Shown here: one piece after another, positions 8,947 through 17,375 of the stretch | How the letters are laid out: every line of letters begins with the position of its first letter | Numbering within the stretch: position 1 is the first letter of the stretch | NCBI RefSeq assembly: GCF_015182285.1 | Contig: NZ_PRDM01000001.1 | Span: forward strand, 1,674,001 to 1,738,000 | Length of the DNA stretch: 64,000 bases | Reading direction: 5' to 3' | Origin: Flavobacterium hungaricum | Lineage (GTDB): Bacteria; Bacteroidota; Bacteroidia; Flavobacteriales; Flavobacteriaceae | Program-made: the position numbers and the translations under genes | Notes under the pieces: generated by a model | What the model was told of the DNA's origin: nothing | The model's database searches: none | What the model saw: only the letters and a program-made list of their open reading frames with translations

Positions 8947-9429
8947 ATGATTATGAAGAAAGCAGGATTGATTATATGTTTGTTATTGCTAATTGGATGT
9001 AAGTCAAAAACGGTTAGCAGAAATACGGAAGACTTAAAAATTAAAAAAGTTTCGGGAGCCGAAATAAATGCCGGTCAGCAGCAAAAAGCGTACGAATTAG
9101 GAAAACGAGTTTTAGAAACTTGCAATACCTCTAAATTTAAACCTTTTAACGAAACCGAAGTGACAGCGTCGGTAAGGGAAAACACTACAGAAGAGCGTTT
9201 AACCAAAACCTGCCAGAGATTTAGACAATATTACGGAAGTTTTATTGATCTTAAATTAGACGGTGTTTACAAAACTAAGAACGAAGTAATTTACCGCTAC
9301 CATGCTTTGTATACTAAAAAAGTAGCGAATAAAGAATTGAGAGTTTTTGTAAACGATGACAACCTTGTTTCTGCCATAAAATCAATGGATTGGGACGAGA
9401 AATTTGATGCTAAACTAGCCGAACAATAA
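8947..9429 (+). CDS. small lipoprotein of unknown function
   Basis: A 160-residue protein with a lipoprotein signal (KAGLIICLLLLIGC, lipobox LIGC at about residues 15-18). The mature part holds two cysteines (ETCNTSKF and LTKTCQRF) and an aromatic-rich core (YYGSFIDLKLDGVYKT, IYRYHALYTKK) resembling proteins with a cystatin or NTF2-like fold. That fold is only a guess. It starts directly after the M23 stop; an ATG two codons later is an alternative start. No function can be assigned. Confidence 0.75.
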   Translation: MIMKKAGLIICLLLLIGCKSKTVSRNTEDLKIKKVSGAEINAGQQQKAYELGKRVLETCNTSKFKPFNETEVTASVRENTTEERLTKTCQRFRQYYGSFIDLKLDGVYKTKNEVIYRYHALYTKKVANKELRVFVNDDNLVSAIKSMDWDEKFDAKLAEQ

Positions 9430-9440
9430 ATATATAAAAT

Positions 9441-9965
9441 ATGAATTTAAAATTATCGCTGCTCTTATTACTATTCGTTTCAACTTTTGCCCAAGCACAG
9501 CAGACTATTAGTGTAAAAGGATCTGCGCCATTTCCGGCAACTCCTGATTATACTTTTATCTGCGAAAAATATGCTTTTACTGGCGAAGTAAATATTCAAA
9601 TAGCAAAAACAGACAAAGGCGGTATTTTAAAAATAACCCTTGTAACGGCAAACGACAAAGCTAGAATTGCGGGCGGTCTGTATGTAGATCTTACTAATGC
9701 AGATGTTATTGCGTGCACAGATAAAAACGTAAAAGAATCTTCGGACGGTAAAACCACTTCTTATTACTATTTTACTCCTGCAGAATGGCAGAAGTTAAAA
9801 AAATCAGATATTTATGCTGTACGATTTATAATTGCCGGCGGTCCAAATACTTTTGGCAGTCAAACCGGTTATTTTACAGCTTATAATAAGATGAATTATT
9901 TCTCTACAGCTTTTGATAAGTCCAAAAAAACATACGATACCGCTAAAGAAATAAGTATCTTATAA
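9441..9965 (+). CDS. secreted protein of unknown function
   Basis: A 174-residue protein with a clear Sec signal peptide ending near FAQAQQ (about residues 14-21). The mature domain looks beta-rich (VNIQIAKTDKGGILKITLV, GGLYVDLTNADVIAC) and has an aromatic-rich C-terminal part. I do not recognise the family. It lies 11 bases after the lipoprotein gene and is probably in the same operon. Confidence 0.75.
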   Translation: MNLKLSLLLLLFVSTFAQAQQTISVKGSAPFPATPDYTFICEKYAFTGEVNIQIAKTDKGGILKITLVTANDKARIAGGLYVDLTNADVIACTDKNVKESSDGKTTSYYYFTPAEWQKLKKSDIYAVRFIIAGGPNTFGSQTGYFTAYNKMNYFSTAFDKSKKTYDTAKEISIL

Positions 9966-9967
9966 AT

Positions 9968-9990
9968 AAGATTTTAAATATCAAAATCTT
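9968..9990 (+). terminator. weak AT-rich hairpin after the secreted-protein gene
   Basis: AAGATTTT, loop AAATATC, AAAATCTT just after the stop codon, followed by an AT-rich stretch without a true T run. It may end the operon partially before the NTF2-like gene. Confidence 0.3.
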
Positions 9991-10014
9991 ATATTTATAG
10001 TTAAAACTCTCTAT

Positions 10015-10485
10015 ATGAACGCAAACGAAGCCTTAATTACAAAGTTCTATACTGCTTTCGCCAACGCAGATGCTAAAACAATGAGTGAATGCTATCATCC
10101 CAAAATTCATTTTATTGATCCGGCATTTGGTTTGCTAAAAGAAGGCCAGGTTTCTAAAATGTGGGAAATGCTGCTTCTGAAAAGCAAAGGGAACTTAAAA
10201 ATAGAATTTTCAAACATAAAAGCAGATGATTCTAACGGTTCTGCCCATTGGACAGCTGCTTATAATTTTAGTAAAACAAACCGTAAAGTAATCAATAGAA
10301 TCGCAGCCGAATTTGTTTTTCAAGACGGTTTAATCATCAAGCATACAGACAGTTTTGATGTTTGGAAATGGTCAAAGCAGGCCTTCGGGGCGACGGGATA
10401 TTTATTAGGATGGACGGGATTCTTCCAGAAAAAAGTTCAGAAACAAGCTTTATTATCCCTACAAAAGTTTCAAGAAACGAAATAA
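10015..10485 (+). CDS. nuclear transport factor 2-like (SnoaL-type) protein
   Basis: A 156-residue NTF2-like protein. The N-terminal helices (EALITKFYTAFANADAKTMSECYHPKIHFIDPAFG) and later strands (SAHWTAAYNFSKTNRKVINRIAAEFVFQDGLIIKHTDSFDVWKWS) follow the SnoaL fold pattern. The conserved tail KQAFGATGYLLGWTGFFQKKVQKQA is typical of the group found across Bacteroidota. These small cone-shaped proteins bind or isomerise small molecules; no substrate can be named. No signal peptide is seen. Confidence 0.82.
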   Translation: MNANEALITKFYTAFANADAKTMSECYHPKIHFIDPAFGLLKEGQVSKMWEMLLLKSKGNLKIEFSNIKADDSNGSAHWTAAYNFSKTNRKVINRIAAEFVFQDGLIIKHTDSFDVWKWSKQAFGATGYLLGWTGFFQKKVQKQALLSLQKFQETK

Positions 10486-10539
10486 AAAACGAATAAATAT
10501 TTTAAGAAGCAGTTGTTTCGCTTTTAAAACACCTTCAGT

Positions 10540-10614
10540 CCCGCTATCCGTTACAATCTTTTATGTCACGTTAAAAAAAAAGCCATAAAAGGATTTTCAC
10601 TTCTATCGGGGCTA
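10540..10614. repeat. dispersed palindromic element, copy 1 (inverted orientation)
   Basis: Read on the minus strand it starts AGCCCCGATAGAAG, continues through ATCCTTTTAT, a poor central hairpin, and ATAAAAGAT, and ends CGGATAGCGGGA. The ends match the copies at 20608-20690 and 58488-58563. It fills the gap between the NTF2-like gene and the convergent PLP enzyme. Confidence 0.75.
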
Positions 10615-10640
10615 AACGAGACCTCTTTGTTTCATAAGAA

Positions 10641-10676
10641 ATAAAAAACCCGACGGTTCAAAAAACTGTCGGGTTT
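10641..10676 (-). terminator. terminator of the PLP-enzyme gene
   Basis: A 13-bp stem (AAACCCGACGGTT paired with AACTGTCGGGTTT, one G-U pair) is followed on the minus strand by a T run. It lies 34 bases after the minus-strand stop codon. Confidence 0.88.
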
Positions 10677-10709
10677 GCTATTTTAAGAACTTTGCAGTTA
10701 CTAAGAAGT

Positions 10710-12197
10710 CTATGACTTGAACCAGCTTTCAACCAATTCATCTTCAAAAGAAGTGGCATTTTTATGAACAAACTCGTTTGTTTCTTTATTATAAGAATAG
10801 TCCAAAGCCCAAGATTCGTGATTTGCAGCCAATTCTTTTATACTCTTGCACACATAAGCAATCTCTTCGTCGGTAGTCGTTGGGTGAATAGACATACGAA
10901 TCCATCCCGGTTTTTTGATCAAATCTCCAATCGTAATTTCGTTTACCAATTTATTAGAAGTTTCCTGATCTACGTGTAATAAATAATGTCCGTAAGTTCC
11001 TGCACAGCTGCATCCTCCTCTAGTTTGAATTCCAAAACGATCATTTAAAATTTTTACACCCAGATTAAAATGAAGGTTTTCAATAAAAAAAGAAACCACG
11101 CCTAAACGTTCTTTGTGCTGGCCAGCCAAAATTTTAATGTTAGAAACAGCTCCCAACTCACTAAAGACAAAATCAACAATTTCATGTTCACGCTCCATGA
11201 TGTTTTCAATTCCCATTTCTTCTTTCAGCTCAATTGCCAAAGCCGTTTTTATAACCTGAAGAAAACCTGGAGTACCGCCATCCTCACGATCTTCGATATT
11301 ATCAATATATTTATGTTCTCCCCAAGGATTTGTCCAGCTTACTGTACCGCCGCCAGGACAATCCGGAATCATATTATTATATAGTTTTTTATTAAAAATC
11401 AAAACACCAGAAGTTCCCGGGCCTCCTAAGAATTTGTGCGGAGACAAAAATACAGCATCCAGATAAGCTTCTGGATCTGCAGGATGCATATCGATTTCAA
11501 CATACGGTCCAGAACAGGCAAAGTCGACAAAACAAACTCCGTTATATTGGTGCATCAATTTTGCAGCTTCATGAAATGGAGTTCTCAAGCCAGTAACATT
11601 GGAACAAGCCGTAATCGAAGCAATTTTTATAGTTCTATCATTGTATTTTTGTAATAATACTTCTAAGTTTTCTAGATTAAAAAGTCCCTTTTCGCAAGAG
11701 GGAATAATCTCCACATCAGCAATAGTCTCCAGCCAAGAAGTTTGATTAGAGTGATGCTCCATGTGCGAAATAAAAACGATCGGTTTTTTTTCTGCTGGAA
11801 TATTTGTAAAACTTTTTAAATTTTCAGGAATCTTTAAGCCAAGAATACGCTGAAACTTATTAATAACACCTGTCATTCCGGTTCCGTCTGTAATCAAAAC
11901 ATCATCGCTGTTTGCATTGGTATGACGCTTAATGATCATTCTGGCATGATGGTATGCTTTGGTCATAGCAGTACCAGATACAGTAGTTTCTGTATGGGTA
12001 TTTGCCACAAACGGCCCAAACTGATTTAGTAACTTTTCTTCAATCGGACGATATAATCTGCCACTGGCAGTCCAATCTGTATAAACAATTGATTTTCTGC
12101 CATAAGGCGAGTCAAATTCTTGATTTACACCAACAATATTCTGTCTAAATTGCTGAAAGTACGTTTCTAAGGTGATGGTATTATTTTTGCTGTTCAT
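10710..12197 (-). CDS. class V aminotransferase-like PLP enzyme (cysteine desulfurase superfamily)
   Basis: A 495-residue PLP-dependent enzyme of aminotransferase class V. The pyridoxal lysine is in LSPHKFLGGPGTSG. Upstream are the His-rich SHMEHHSNQTSW and the cofactor Asp in CFVDFACSGPY. A C-terminal TRGGCSCAGTYGHYLL holds the cysteines in the mobile loop region. It is longer than housekeeping IscS/SufS, and no sulfur-cluster genes flank it, so it is probably not the main desulfurase. Relatives in Bacteroidota are annotated only as class V aminotransferases. It is monocistronic, with a TATATTTG promoter element just upstream. Confidence 0.85.
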   Translation of the reverse strand: MNSKNNTITLETYFQQFRQNIVGVNQEFDSPYGRKSIVYTDWTASGRLYRPIEEKLLNQFGPFVANTHTETTVSGTAMTKAYHHARMIIKRHTNANSDDVLITDGTGMTGVINKFQRILGLKIPENLKSFTNIPAEKKPIVFISHMEHHSNQTSWLETIADVEIIPSCEKGLFNLENLEVLLQKYNDRTIKIASITACSNVTGLRTPFHEAAKLMHQYNGVCFVDFACSGPYVEIDMHPADPEAYLDAVFLSPHKFLGGPGTSGVLIFNKKLYNNMIPDCPGGGTVSWTNPWGEHKYIDNIEDREDGGTPGFLQVIKTALAIELKEEMGIENIMEREHEIVDFVFSELGAVSNIKILAGQHKERLGVVSFFIENLHFNLGVKILNDRFGIQTRGGCSCAGTYGHYLLHVDQETSNKLVNEITIGDLIKKPGWIRMSIHPTTTDEEIAYVCKSIKELAANHESWALDYSYNKETNEFVHKNATSFEDELVESWFKS

Positions 12198-12220
12198 TAG
12201 TTGTGCCTTATGTTTGACTG

Positions 12221-12228
12221 CAAATATA
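12221..12228 (-). promoter_or_regulatory. -7 element (TATATTTG) of the PLP-enzyme gene
   Basis: Minus-strand TATATTTG matches TAnnTTTG about 24 bases before the start codon. A -33 TTG at the usual distance is not visible. Confidence 0.45.
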
Positions 12229-12379
12229 TCGCTTTTTTACAATATTGCGAATTTATCAATAGTAAACTTCAAACATTACAATACCGATTAATATCTTTAG
12301 TCAAAAGAACTTTTTTTTAATAAATTATCACAATATTCTATCGGATTAATAGGCATTAACTTAAAACAAAATATCATTT

Positions 12380-12913
12380 ATGGAAAATTTATCTGCGGCC
12401 ACATTTGGTGGTGGATGTTTTTGGTGCATAGAAGCTGTAATACAGCGTTTGAAAGGAATAGAATCGATAAGATCTGGTTTTGCCGGCGGATTTATTAAAA
12501 ATCCTCCCTATCGAGAAGTGTGTACAGGAAGAACGGGTCATGCCGAAGTTGTTCAGGTTACTTTTAATCCTGACATAATTTCATATCATGACTTAATTTT
12601 TATTTTCATGACAAGTCATGACCCAACAACTTTAAATCGTCAGGGCGGCGACAACGGAACGCAGTACCGTTCTATTGTTTTGTATCATGATGAAGAACAA
12701 AAAGAAATTGCCGAGCAAGTTTTTAATGAAGTACAGCCGGCTTATGCAGATCCTATCGTTACGCAGTTAAAACCTTTTGAAGTGTTTTACCAAGCCGAGG
12801 AACAGCATCAAAATTATTACAATGAAAATCAGGACGCGGGTTATTGCCAAGTGGTAATTGATCCGAAAATTCAAAAACTAAAAAAAATGTACGCTGACCA
12901 TTTGATCGAGTAA
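12380..12913 (+). CDS. msrA: peptide-methionine (S)-S-oxide reductase MsrA
   Basis: A 177-residue MsrA that reduces methionine S-sulfoxide in proteins and free methionine using thioredoxin. The catalytic Cys13 is in GGGCFWC, with a second Cys at 16. Family blocks GFAGG, GRTGHAEVVQVTFNP, SHDPTTLNRQGGDNGTQYRS and YHQNYY-like EEQHQNYYNENQDAGYCQVVIDPK follow in order. The cysteine in GYCQ is a likely resolving residue. There is no signal peptide, so it is cytosolic. It stands alone; repeats separate it from selO. Confidence 0.97.
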   Translation: MENLSAATFGGGCFWCIEAVIQRLKGIESIRSGFAGGFIKNPPYREVCTGRTGHAEVVQVTFNPDIISYHDLIFIFMTSHDPTTLNRQGGDNGTQYRSIVLYHDEEQKEIAEQVFNEVQPAYADPIVTQLKPFEVFYQAEEQHQNYYNENQDAGYCQVVIDPKIQKLKKMYADHLIE

Positions 12914-12920
12914 ATTTTTC

Positions 12921-13128
12921 AGCCGCAGATTACACAGATTAAACGGATTTTTAAAAATCTTCTAAATCTGTTTAATTTGTGTAAAAAAGGTCTCGCAGAT
13001 TTTGCAGATAACACAGATAATTTTTTCAACCATAGATTACACAAATAAATAGATTTTAAAAATCTCTTAATTCTGCCGAATCTGCGAGAGAAAATAGAAA
13101 TTATTTATAATCATTAAAATCTGCGGCG
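12921..13128. repeat. nested imperfect inverted repeats of the CGCAGATTACACAGATT type
   Basis: The msrA-selO gap contains GCCGCAGATT (12922-12931) paired with AATCTGCGGC near 13118-13127. Inside are an imperfect hairpin, ACACAGATTAAAC with GTTTAATTTGTGT (about 12933-12982), and further degenerate CGCAGATT and ACACAGAT units. Related sequence occurs at 14744-14819 and, as a short fragment, near 43301. No coding potential was seen. Confidence 0.7.
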
Positions 13129-13150
13129 AAAAAAAAAATAAAAAAACAAT

Positions 13151-14719
13151 ATGAAAAATCTAAAAATAAACAATCGATTTACTGCCGAAATGCCCGCGGA
13201 TCCAGATTTGACAAATGAAATTCGTCAAGTCAAAAACACCGTATTTTCATATGTAGATCCAACCAAACCTTCGGCTCCTAAACTCATTCATGCCTCAGAA
13301 GAGGTTGCAGCAATGGTCGGAATTTCAAAAGATGAAATACAGTCAGAAGCATTTTTAAATGTTTTTTCAGGAAATGAAATTCTTCCTGAAACACGTCCGT
13401 TTGCGATGTGCTACGCCGGACATCAATTCGGAAACTGGGCTGGACAGTTAGGAGACGGCCGCGCGATCAATTTTACCGAGGTTGAACACGACAATGCGTT
13501 TTTTATGCTGCAGTTAAAAGGTGCTGGAAAAACTCCCTATTCGAGAACGGCAGACGGTTTGGCTGTTTTACGATCTTCTATAAGAGAATATCTATGTGCA
13601 GAAGCAATGCATTATTTGGGTGTTCCCACTACCCGATCACTTTCTTTAATGCTGTCTGGCGATCAGGTTTTACGCGATGTTTTGTATAACGGAAATCCTG
13701 CATACGAAAAAGGCGCTATTGTTTGCCGTGTAGCTCCTTCTTTCATTCGTTTTGGAAGTTTTGAAATGCTGAGCGCCAGAAATGAGTTGAGAAACTTAAA
13801 AAATCTGGTTGAATTCACGATCCAAAACTATTATCCTGAGATTAAAGGAGATCCAAAAGAACAATACATTCAGTTCTTCAAAGCAGTAGCCGATAAAACA
13901 CGCGAAATGATTTTACACTGGCAGCGTGTTGGTTTTGTTCATGGTGTAATGAATACAGATAATATGTCTATTCACGGCATCACCATCGATTACGGCCCTT
14001 ATGGCTGGCTGGAAAATTATGATCCGGACTGGACACCGAATACAACAGACAATCAAAATAAAAGATACCGTTTTGGGAATCAGCCTCAAGTTGCCCAGTG
14101 GAATTTATACCAATTGGCCAATGCGCTTTATCCTTTAATTAATGAAGCTGAACCTTTAGAAAAAATCTTAGAATCCTTTATAAATGATTTTGAAGAAAAT
14201 TATAAAAATATGTTTTTAAGTAAATTAGGGATTTTTACTTCAAGTGAAATTGATGGTAAAATTATTCAAGGAATTGAAGAAATTTTACAGTTATCAGAAA
14301 CTGACATGACAATATTCTTTAGAAATTTAAGCCAGATTAAAAAGGATGATTCAGTTGAAATGGCTTTCGAAAAGATTGAATATTCGTTTTATAAACCAGA
14401 AGAAATTAAAGAAAACACCTTGTCAGCTTGGCAAAAGTGGTTTTCGGTTTATTTAAAAAGACTGCAGTCTGAAACACTTTCTGATGAAGAGCGAGCAGCT
14501 AAAATGAATCAGGTTAATCCAAAATATGTTTTACGCAATTATATGGCGCAATTATCGATTGATGCTGCTGATAAAGGCGATTATTCTATAATTGAGGAAT
14601 TATTCGAGCTGTTGAAGAAACCATACGACGAACAGCCTGAATCTGAAAAATGGTTTGCAAAACGTCCCGATTGGGCGAGAACCAAAGTGGGTTGTTCTAT
14701 GCTTTCTTGCAGTTCTTAA
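13151..14719 (+). CDS. selO: protein adenylyltransferase SelO (YdiU family)
   Basis: A 522-residue SelO pseudokinase, which transfers AMP from ATP to Ser, Thr or Tyr of proteins during redox stress. Visible blocks are YAGHQFGNWAGQLGDGRA (about residues 92-109), KGAGKTPYSRTADGLAVLRSSIREYL with the nucleotide-contacting Lys, APSFIRFGSFE, GFVHGVMNTDNMSI with the metal-binding Asn/Asp region, and DYGPYGWLE. The C terminus KVGCSMLSCSS has Cys at the third-last position, where animal SELO carries selenocysteine. No signal peptide. It is monocistronic, flanked by repeats on both sides. Confidence 0.96.
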   Translation: MKNLKINNRFTAEMPADPDLTNEIRQVKNTVFSYVDPTKPSAPKLIHASEEVAAMVGISKDEIQSEAFLNVFSGNEILPETRPFAMCYAGHQFGNWAGQLGDGRAINFTEVEHDNAFFMLQLKGAGKTPYSRTADGLAVLRSSIREYLCAEAMHYLGVPTTRSLSLMLSGDQVLRDVLYNGNPAYEKGAIVCRVAPSFIRFGSFEMLSARNELRNLKNLVEFTIQNYYPEIKGDPKEQYIQFFKAVADKTREMILHWQRVGFVHGVMNTDNMSIHGITIDYGPYGWLENYDPDWTPNTTDNQNKRYRFGNQPQVAQWNLYQLANALYPLINEAEPLEKILESFINDFEENYKNMFLSKLGIFTSSEIDGKIIQGIEEILQLSETDMTIFFRNLSQIKKDDSVEMAFEKIEYSFYKPEEIKENTLSAWQKWFSVYLKRLQSETLSDEERAAKMNQVNPKYVLRNYMAQLSIDAADKGDYSIIEELFELLKKPYDEQPESEKWFAKRPDWARTKVGCSMLSCSS

Positions 14720-14743
14720 TTTTCAGCCAAGAAATTTTATTTT

Positions 14744-14819
14744 TTTGCCGCGAATTACACAAATAGACACGAATTTATTATAAAAAGAATTAGTGAAAAT
14801 TGGTGAAATTCGCGGCAAA
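14744..14819. repeat. imperfect palindrome of the CGCGAATTACACAAAT type
   Basis: TTTGCCGCGAATT (14744-14756) and AATTCGCGGCAAA (14807-14819) form a perfect 13-bp stem. The intervening DNA keeps partial pairing (ACACAAAT against ATTGGTGA). It lies between the convergent selO and YpdA-like genes and may act as a bidirectional terminator. It resembles the msrA-selO repeats. Confidence 0.7.
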
Positions 14820-14822
14820 CTC

Positions 14823-15794
14823 TTATTTAGAAGAAATGTGATCTATAATATTATTAGCATGAATTCTAGAATTTTCTATAAACCATTTATGCGTCTGCAT
14901 GCCGCCACAGACAACACCTGCAAGAAATAAGCCTTCTACATTGGTTTCCATCGTTTCCGGATTGTAAACAGGAATTTTTAATTCGTCTGGAGAAAGTTTG
15001 ATTCCTGCTTTTTCTAAAAATGCCAAATCGGGTTTATAACCTGTTAGAGCCAAAACAAAGTCATTTTGTATTGTTATTTTTCCGTTTGGCGTTTCAATTT
15101 CTACCTCATTTTCTCTAATTGCTGTAATATTAGATTCAAAATAAGCAGTGATACTTCCTTCTGCAATACGGTTTTCAATATCGGGTTTTACCCAATATTT
15201 TACACGACTGTTGATTTCGTTTTTGCGAATAACCATAGTCACCTCCGCTCCTTTTCGCCAGCATTCTAAAGCTGCATCTACAGAAGAATTATTGGCTCCC
15301 ACAACTAGAATTTTTCTGAAGGCATATTCATGTGCTTCTTTATAATAGTGACGAACTTTAGGCAGTTCTTCACCTGAAATATTCATTTCAATCGGAATAT
15401 CATAAAAACCCGTTGCAATGATAACATTTACCGCTTCGTATTGTGTTTTGTCGGTTGTGATTTTAAAAGATTTTGAAGTAACTTTTTGTATATCAATTAC
15501 TTTTTCAAACAAATTAATGTTGAATTTAAAATAACGATGAATGTTTCTATAGTACTCCAAAGCTTCCTGACGCCCGGGTTTCGGGGCCAAACAATTAAAG
15601 GGAATATCACCGATTTCTAATCTTTCTGCTGTTGAGAAAAACGTCATGTACAAAGGATAATTGAAAATCGAATTTACAATTGCTCCTTTTTCTATAATCA
15701 AATATTTAAGACTCTTTTTTTTTGCTTCTATTGCGCAGGCAAGACCAATTGGGCCTCCTCCTACGATTACAAGATCGTATTGGGATACAGTCAT
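14823..15794 (-). CDS. ypdA: YpdA-like FAD/NAD(P)-dependent oxidoreductase, putative bacillithiol disulfide reductase
   Basis: A 323-residue flavoprotein with two Rossmann dinucleotide sites: VIVGGGPIGLACAIEA at the N terminus (FAD) and ILVVGANNSSVDAALE (about residues 163-178, NAD(P)H). It lacks the CxxC of thioredoxin reductase, as YpdA does. It has the family segments NYPLYMTFFSTAERLEIGDIPF, KPGRQEALEYYR and GVVCGGMQTHKWFIENSR. YpdA reduces oxidised bacillithiol. No bacillithiol synthesis genes are in the window, so that role rests on family knowledge. It is followed on the same strand by no other gene; the CYTH gene lies ten bases upstream and is probably co-transcribed. Confidence 0.85.
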   Translation of the reverse strand: MTVSQYDLVIVGGGPIGLACAIEAKKKSLKYLIIEKGAIVNSIFNYPLYMTFFSTAERLEIGDIPFNCLAPKPGRQEALEYYRNIHRYFKFNINLFEKVIDIQKVTSKSFKITTDKTQYEAVNVIIATGFYDIPIEMNISGEELPKVRHYYKEAHEYAFRKILVVGANNSSVDAALECWRKGAEVTMVIRKNEINSRVKYWVKPDIENRIAEGSITAYFESNITAIRENEVEIETPNGKITIQNDFVLALTGYKPDLAFLEKAGIKLSPDELKIPVYNPETMETNVEGLFLAGVVCGGMQTHKWFIENSRIHANNIIDHISSK

Positions 15795-15804
15795 TTTATT
15801 ATTT

Positions 15805-16272
15805 TTACCAGTCTTTATAAGGTTTTTTGCTCAGGTAAGCATTGTAGAATCTTTCATCATTTGTTACTTCCTCTCCCAGCCAATCTGGTTTTTCAAATGC
15901 TTCACTTTCAGAATTCAATTCGATTTCTGCCATTGTCAAACCTTCATTTTCGCCGTAGAATTCATCTACTTCATAAACATGATTTCCAGCTTTAATTTCA
16001 TAACGTGTTTTTTCAATTTTTCCTTTTTCACAAAGTTTCAAAAGTTCCACAGCCTCGTCAAGCGGAATTTCATTTTCCCATTCAAAACGCGACATACCGC
16101 TCTGCTGGCTTATTCCTTTTATGGTTATAAACCCTCTTTCTCCCTTAATGCGAACTCTTACAGTACGTTCGGGAACAGAACTGAGGTAACCTTGGGCAAT
16201 TTTATTATGAGTAAAAGCCTGTTCTTTAAAATCATTCGATTTTACCAGAAACTTTCTTTCTATTTCGATCAT
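15805..16272 (-). CDS. CYTH domain protein (triphosphate tunnel metalloenzyme)
   Basis: A 155-residue CYTH/TTM protein. The signature ExExK is present as E3, E5 and K7 (MIEIERKFLVKS). Paired basic and acidic strands follow (RTVRVRIKGERGFITIKG, RFEWENEIP, KTRYEIKAGNHVYEVDEFYGENEGLTMAEIEL). These beta-barrel enzymes hydrolyse triphosphates such as tripolyphosphate or thiamine triphosphate; the substrate here is unknown. It precedes the YpdA-like gene by ten bases. Confidence 0.92.
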   Translation of the reverse strand: MIEIERKFLVKSNDFKEQAFTHNKIAQGYLSSVPERTVRVRIKGERGFITIKGISQQSGMSRFEWENEIPLDEAVELLKLCEKGKIEKTRYEIKAGNHVYEVDEFYGENEGLTMAEIELNSESEAFEKPDWLGEEVTNDERFYNAYLSKKPYKDW

Positions 16273-16425
16273 TTTGATGCAGTTTTTTTAAGATGCAAGT
16301 TACTTAATTTAATGCTCTCATAAAAAGTTCATTAGATAAAATATAAAAAAAAGCAGCAGCTCCTCATTCAAATACAAAACATTAAATTATCTGATTATTA
16401 ACAGGTTACGTATTATTTTTTTCGT

Positions 16426-16433
16426 TAAATTTG
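16426..16433 (+). promoter_or_regulatory. -7 element (TAAATTTG) of the double-OmpA gene
   Basis: TAAATTTG matches TAnnTTTG 24 bases before the ATG. A TTA 17 bases upstream could be a degenerate -33 element. Confidence 0.4.
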
Positions 16434-16456
16434 ATAGAATCTTAATTTCATCATCT

Positions 16457-17365
16457 ATGTCTAAAAAAGCACTTTATCTATTAGGCATTGCGGTAACCAT
16501 AATTTTAGGTACTTTTTTGTATGCGAAATTTTGCTGTGATTGCTGTAGTAAAATACCAGCGGATGATACTCCAAATACGGCCGAAGCGACCGTTGAAGAG
16601 CCCAATTTTGTTCCGTTTGTGTTAAATGGTCCAGGAATTGAATATCAAACTAATGACAATCTCAAGTTCCTTAAAAACAGTGCAAGGCTCATTATGCCCG
16701 TAAGTGATTCTTTAACAATTGGAATCGAAAAACTAAAAGCATTTTTGACAGCCGATCTTAAACAGAAAGTAACCATTACGGGTTATGCCACATCTGACGA
16801 AACCAATTCGACCAGTTTTGAAAACCTTGCTTTAGCAAGGGCAAATGACATTAGAAATTTCTTTGTTTCCAGCGGATTATCTGAAAATCAATTTGATATA
16901 AAAGGAGAAATTGTTACTAATTGGAAGAGTCATGCTGATACACTCCTTGGCCCTGCAGCGTATGCTTTTGCTGATGCAGCTGCGTCACCGTCTGCTGACG
17001 AATGGACTTCTTTAAAAGAAAAAATAAATGGAGATCCCCTCATTCTTCATTTTGGTACAAACAAATCAAGTGAAACGTTGAGTGACTTAGAAAAACAAAA
17101 AGTCAGCGACATTGCAAAATATACAGAGCATGTAAAAGAAGCGGTTGTGTTGATAGTTGGCTATTCTGATAATGTCGGAAATCGGGATGCTAATATTGTT
17201 TTAGGGCAAAAGAGAGCTGAATTTTCAAAAAACTATCTCACTAAAAAAGGCATAGATCCAGCACGAATTGAAACGCAGTCAAAAGGTCCTGATGAACCAA
17301 TCGGAGATAATAATACGGCTGATGGAAAAGCTTCAAACAGACGAACTGTAATTACAATTAAATAA
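16457..17365 (+). CDS. membrane-anchored protein with two OmpA-like domains
   Basis: A 302-residue protein with one N-terminal membrane helix (ALYLLGIAVTIILGTFLYA) and a cysteine cluster (KFCCDCC) just after it. It has two OmpA C-terminal-type domains. The first is about residues 65-155 (TITGYATSDETNSTSFENLALARANDIRNFF). The second is about 195-302 (LHFGTNKSSETLSD, VGYSDNVGNRDANIVLGQKRAEFSKNYL, ending ASNRRTVITIK). Such domains bind peptidoglycan from the periplasm. The next gene, an anchored helix-hairpin-helix protein, begins ten bases downstream, so the two are probably one unit. Confidence 0.87.
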   Translation: MSKKALYLLGIAVTIILGTFLYAKFCCDCCSKIPADDTPNTAEATVEEPNFVPFVLNGPGIEYQTNDNLKFLKNSARLIMPVSDSLTIGIEKLKAFLTADLKQKVTITGYATSDETNSTSFENLALARANDIRNFFVSSGLSENQFDIKGEIVTNWKSHADTLLGPAAYAFADAAASPSADEWTSLKEKINGDPLILHFGTNKSSETLSDLEKQKVSDIAKYTEHVKEAVVLIVGYSDNVGNRDANIVLGQKRAEFSKNYLTKKGIDPARIETQSKGPDEPIGDNNTADGKASNRRTVITIK

Positions 17366-17375
17366 AAAATATATC

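Noticed and set aside
10710..12197. Housekeeping cysteine desulfurase (IscS/SufS) identity
   Set aside because: The PLP enzyme is longer than those proteins and has no sulfur-cluster genes beside it.
15661..16323. Plus-strand 220-codon ORF across the YpdA-like and CYTH genes
   Set aside because: Antisense shadow with a Phe-rich composition; both minus-strand genes have clear family motifs.
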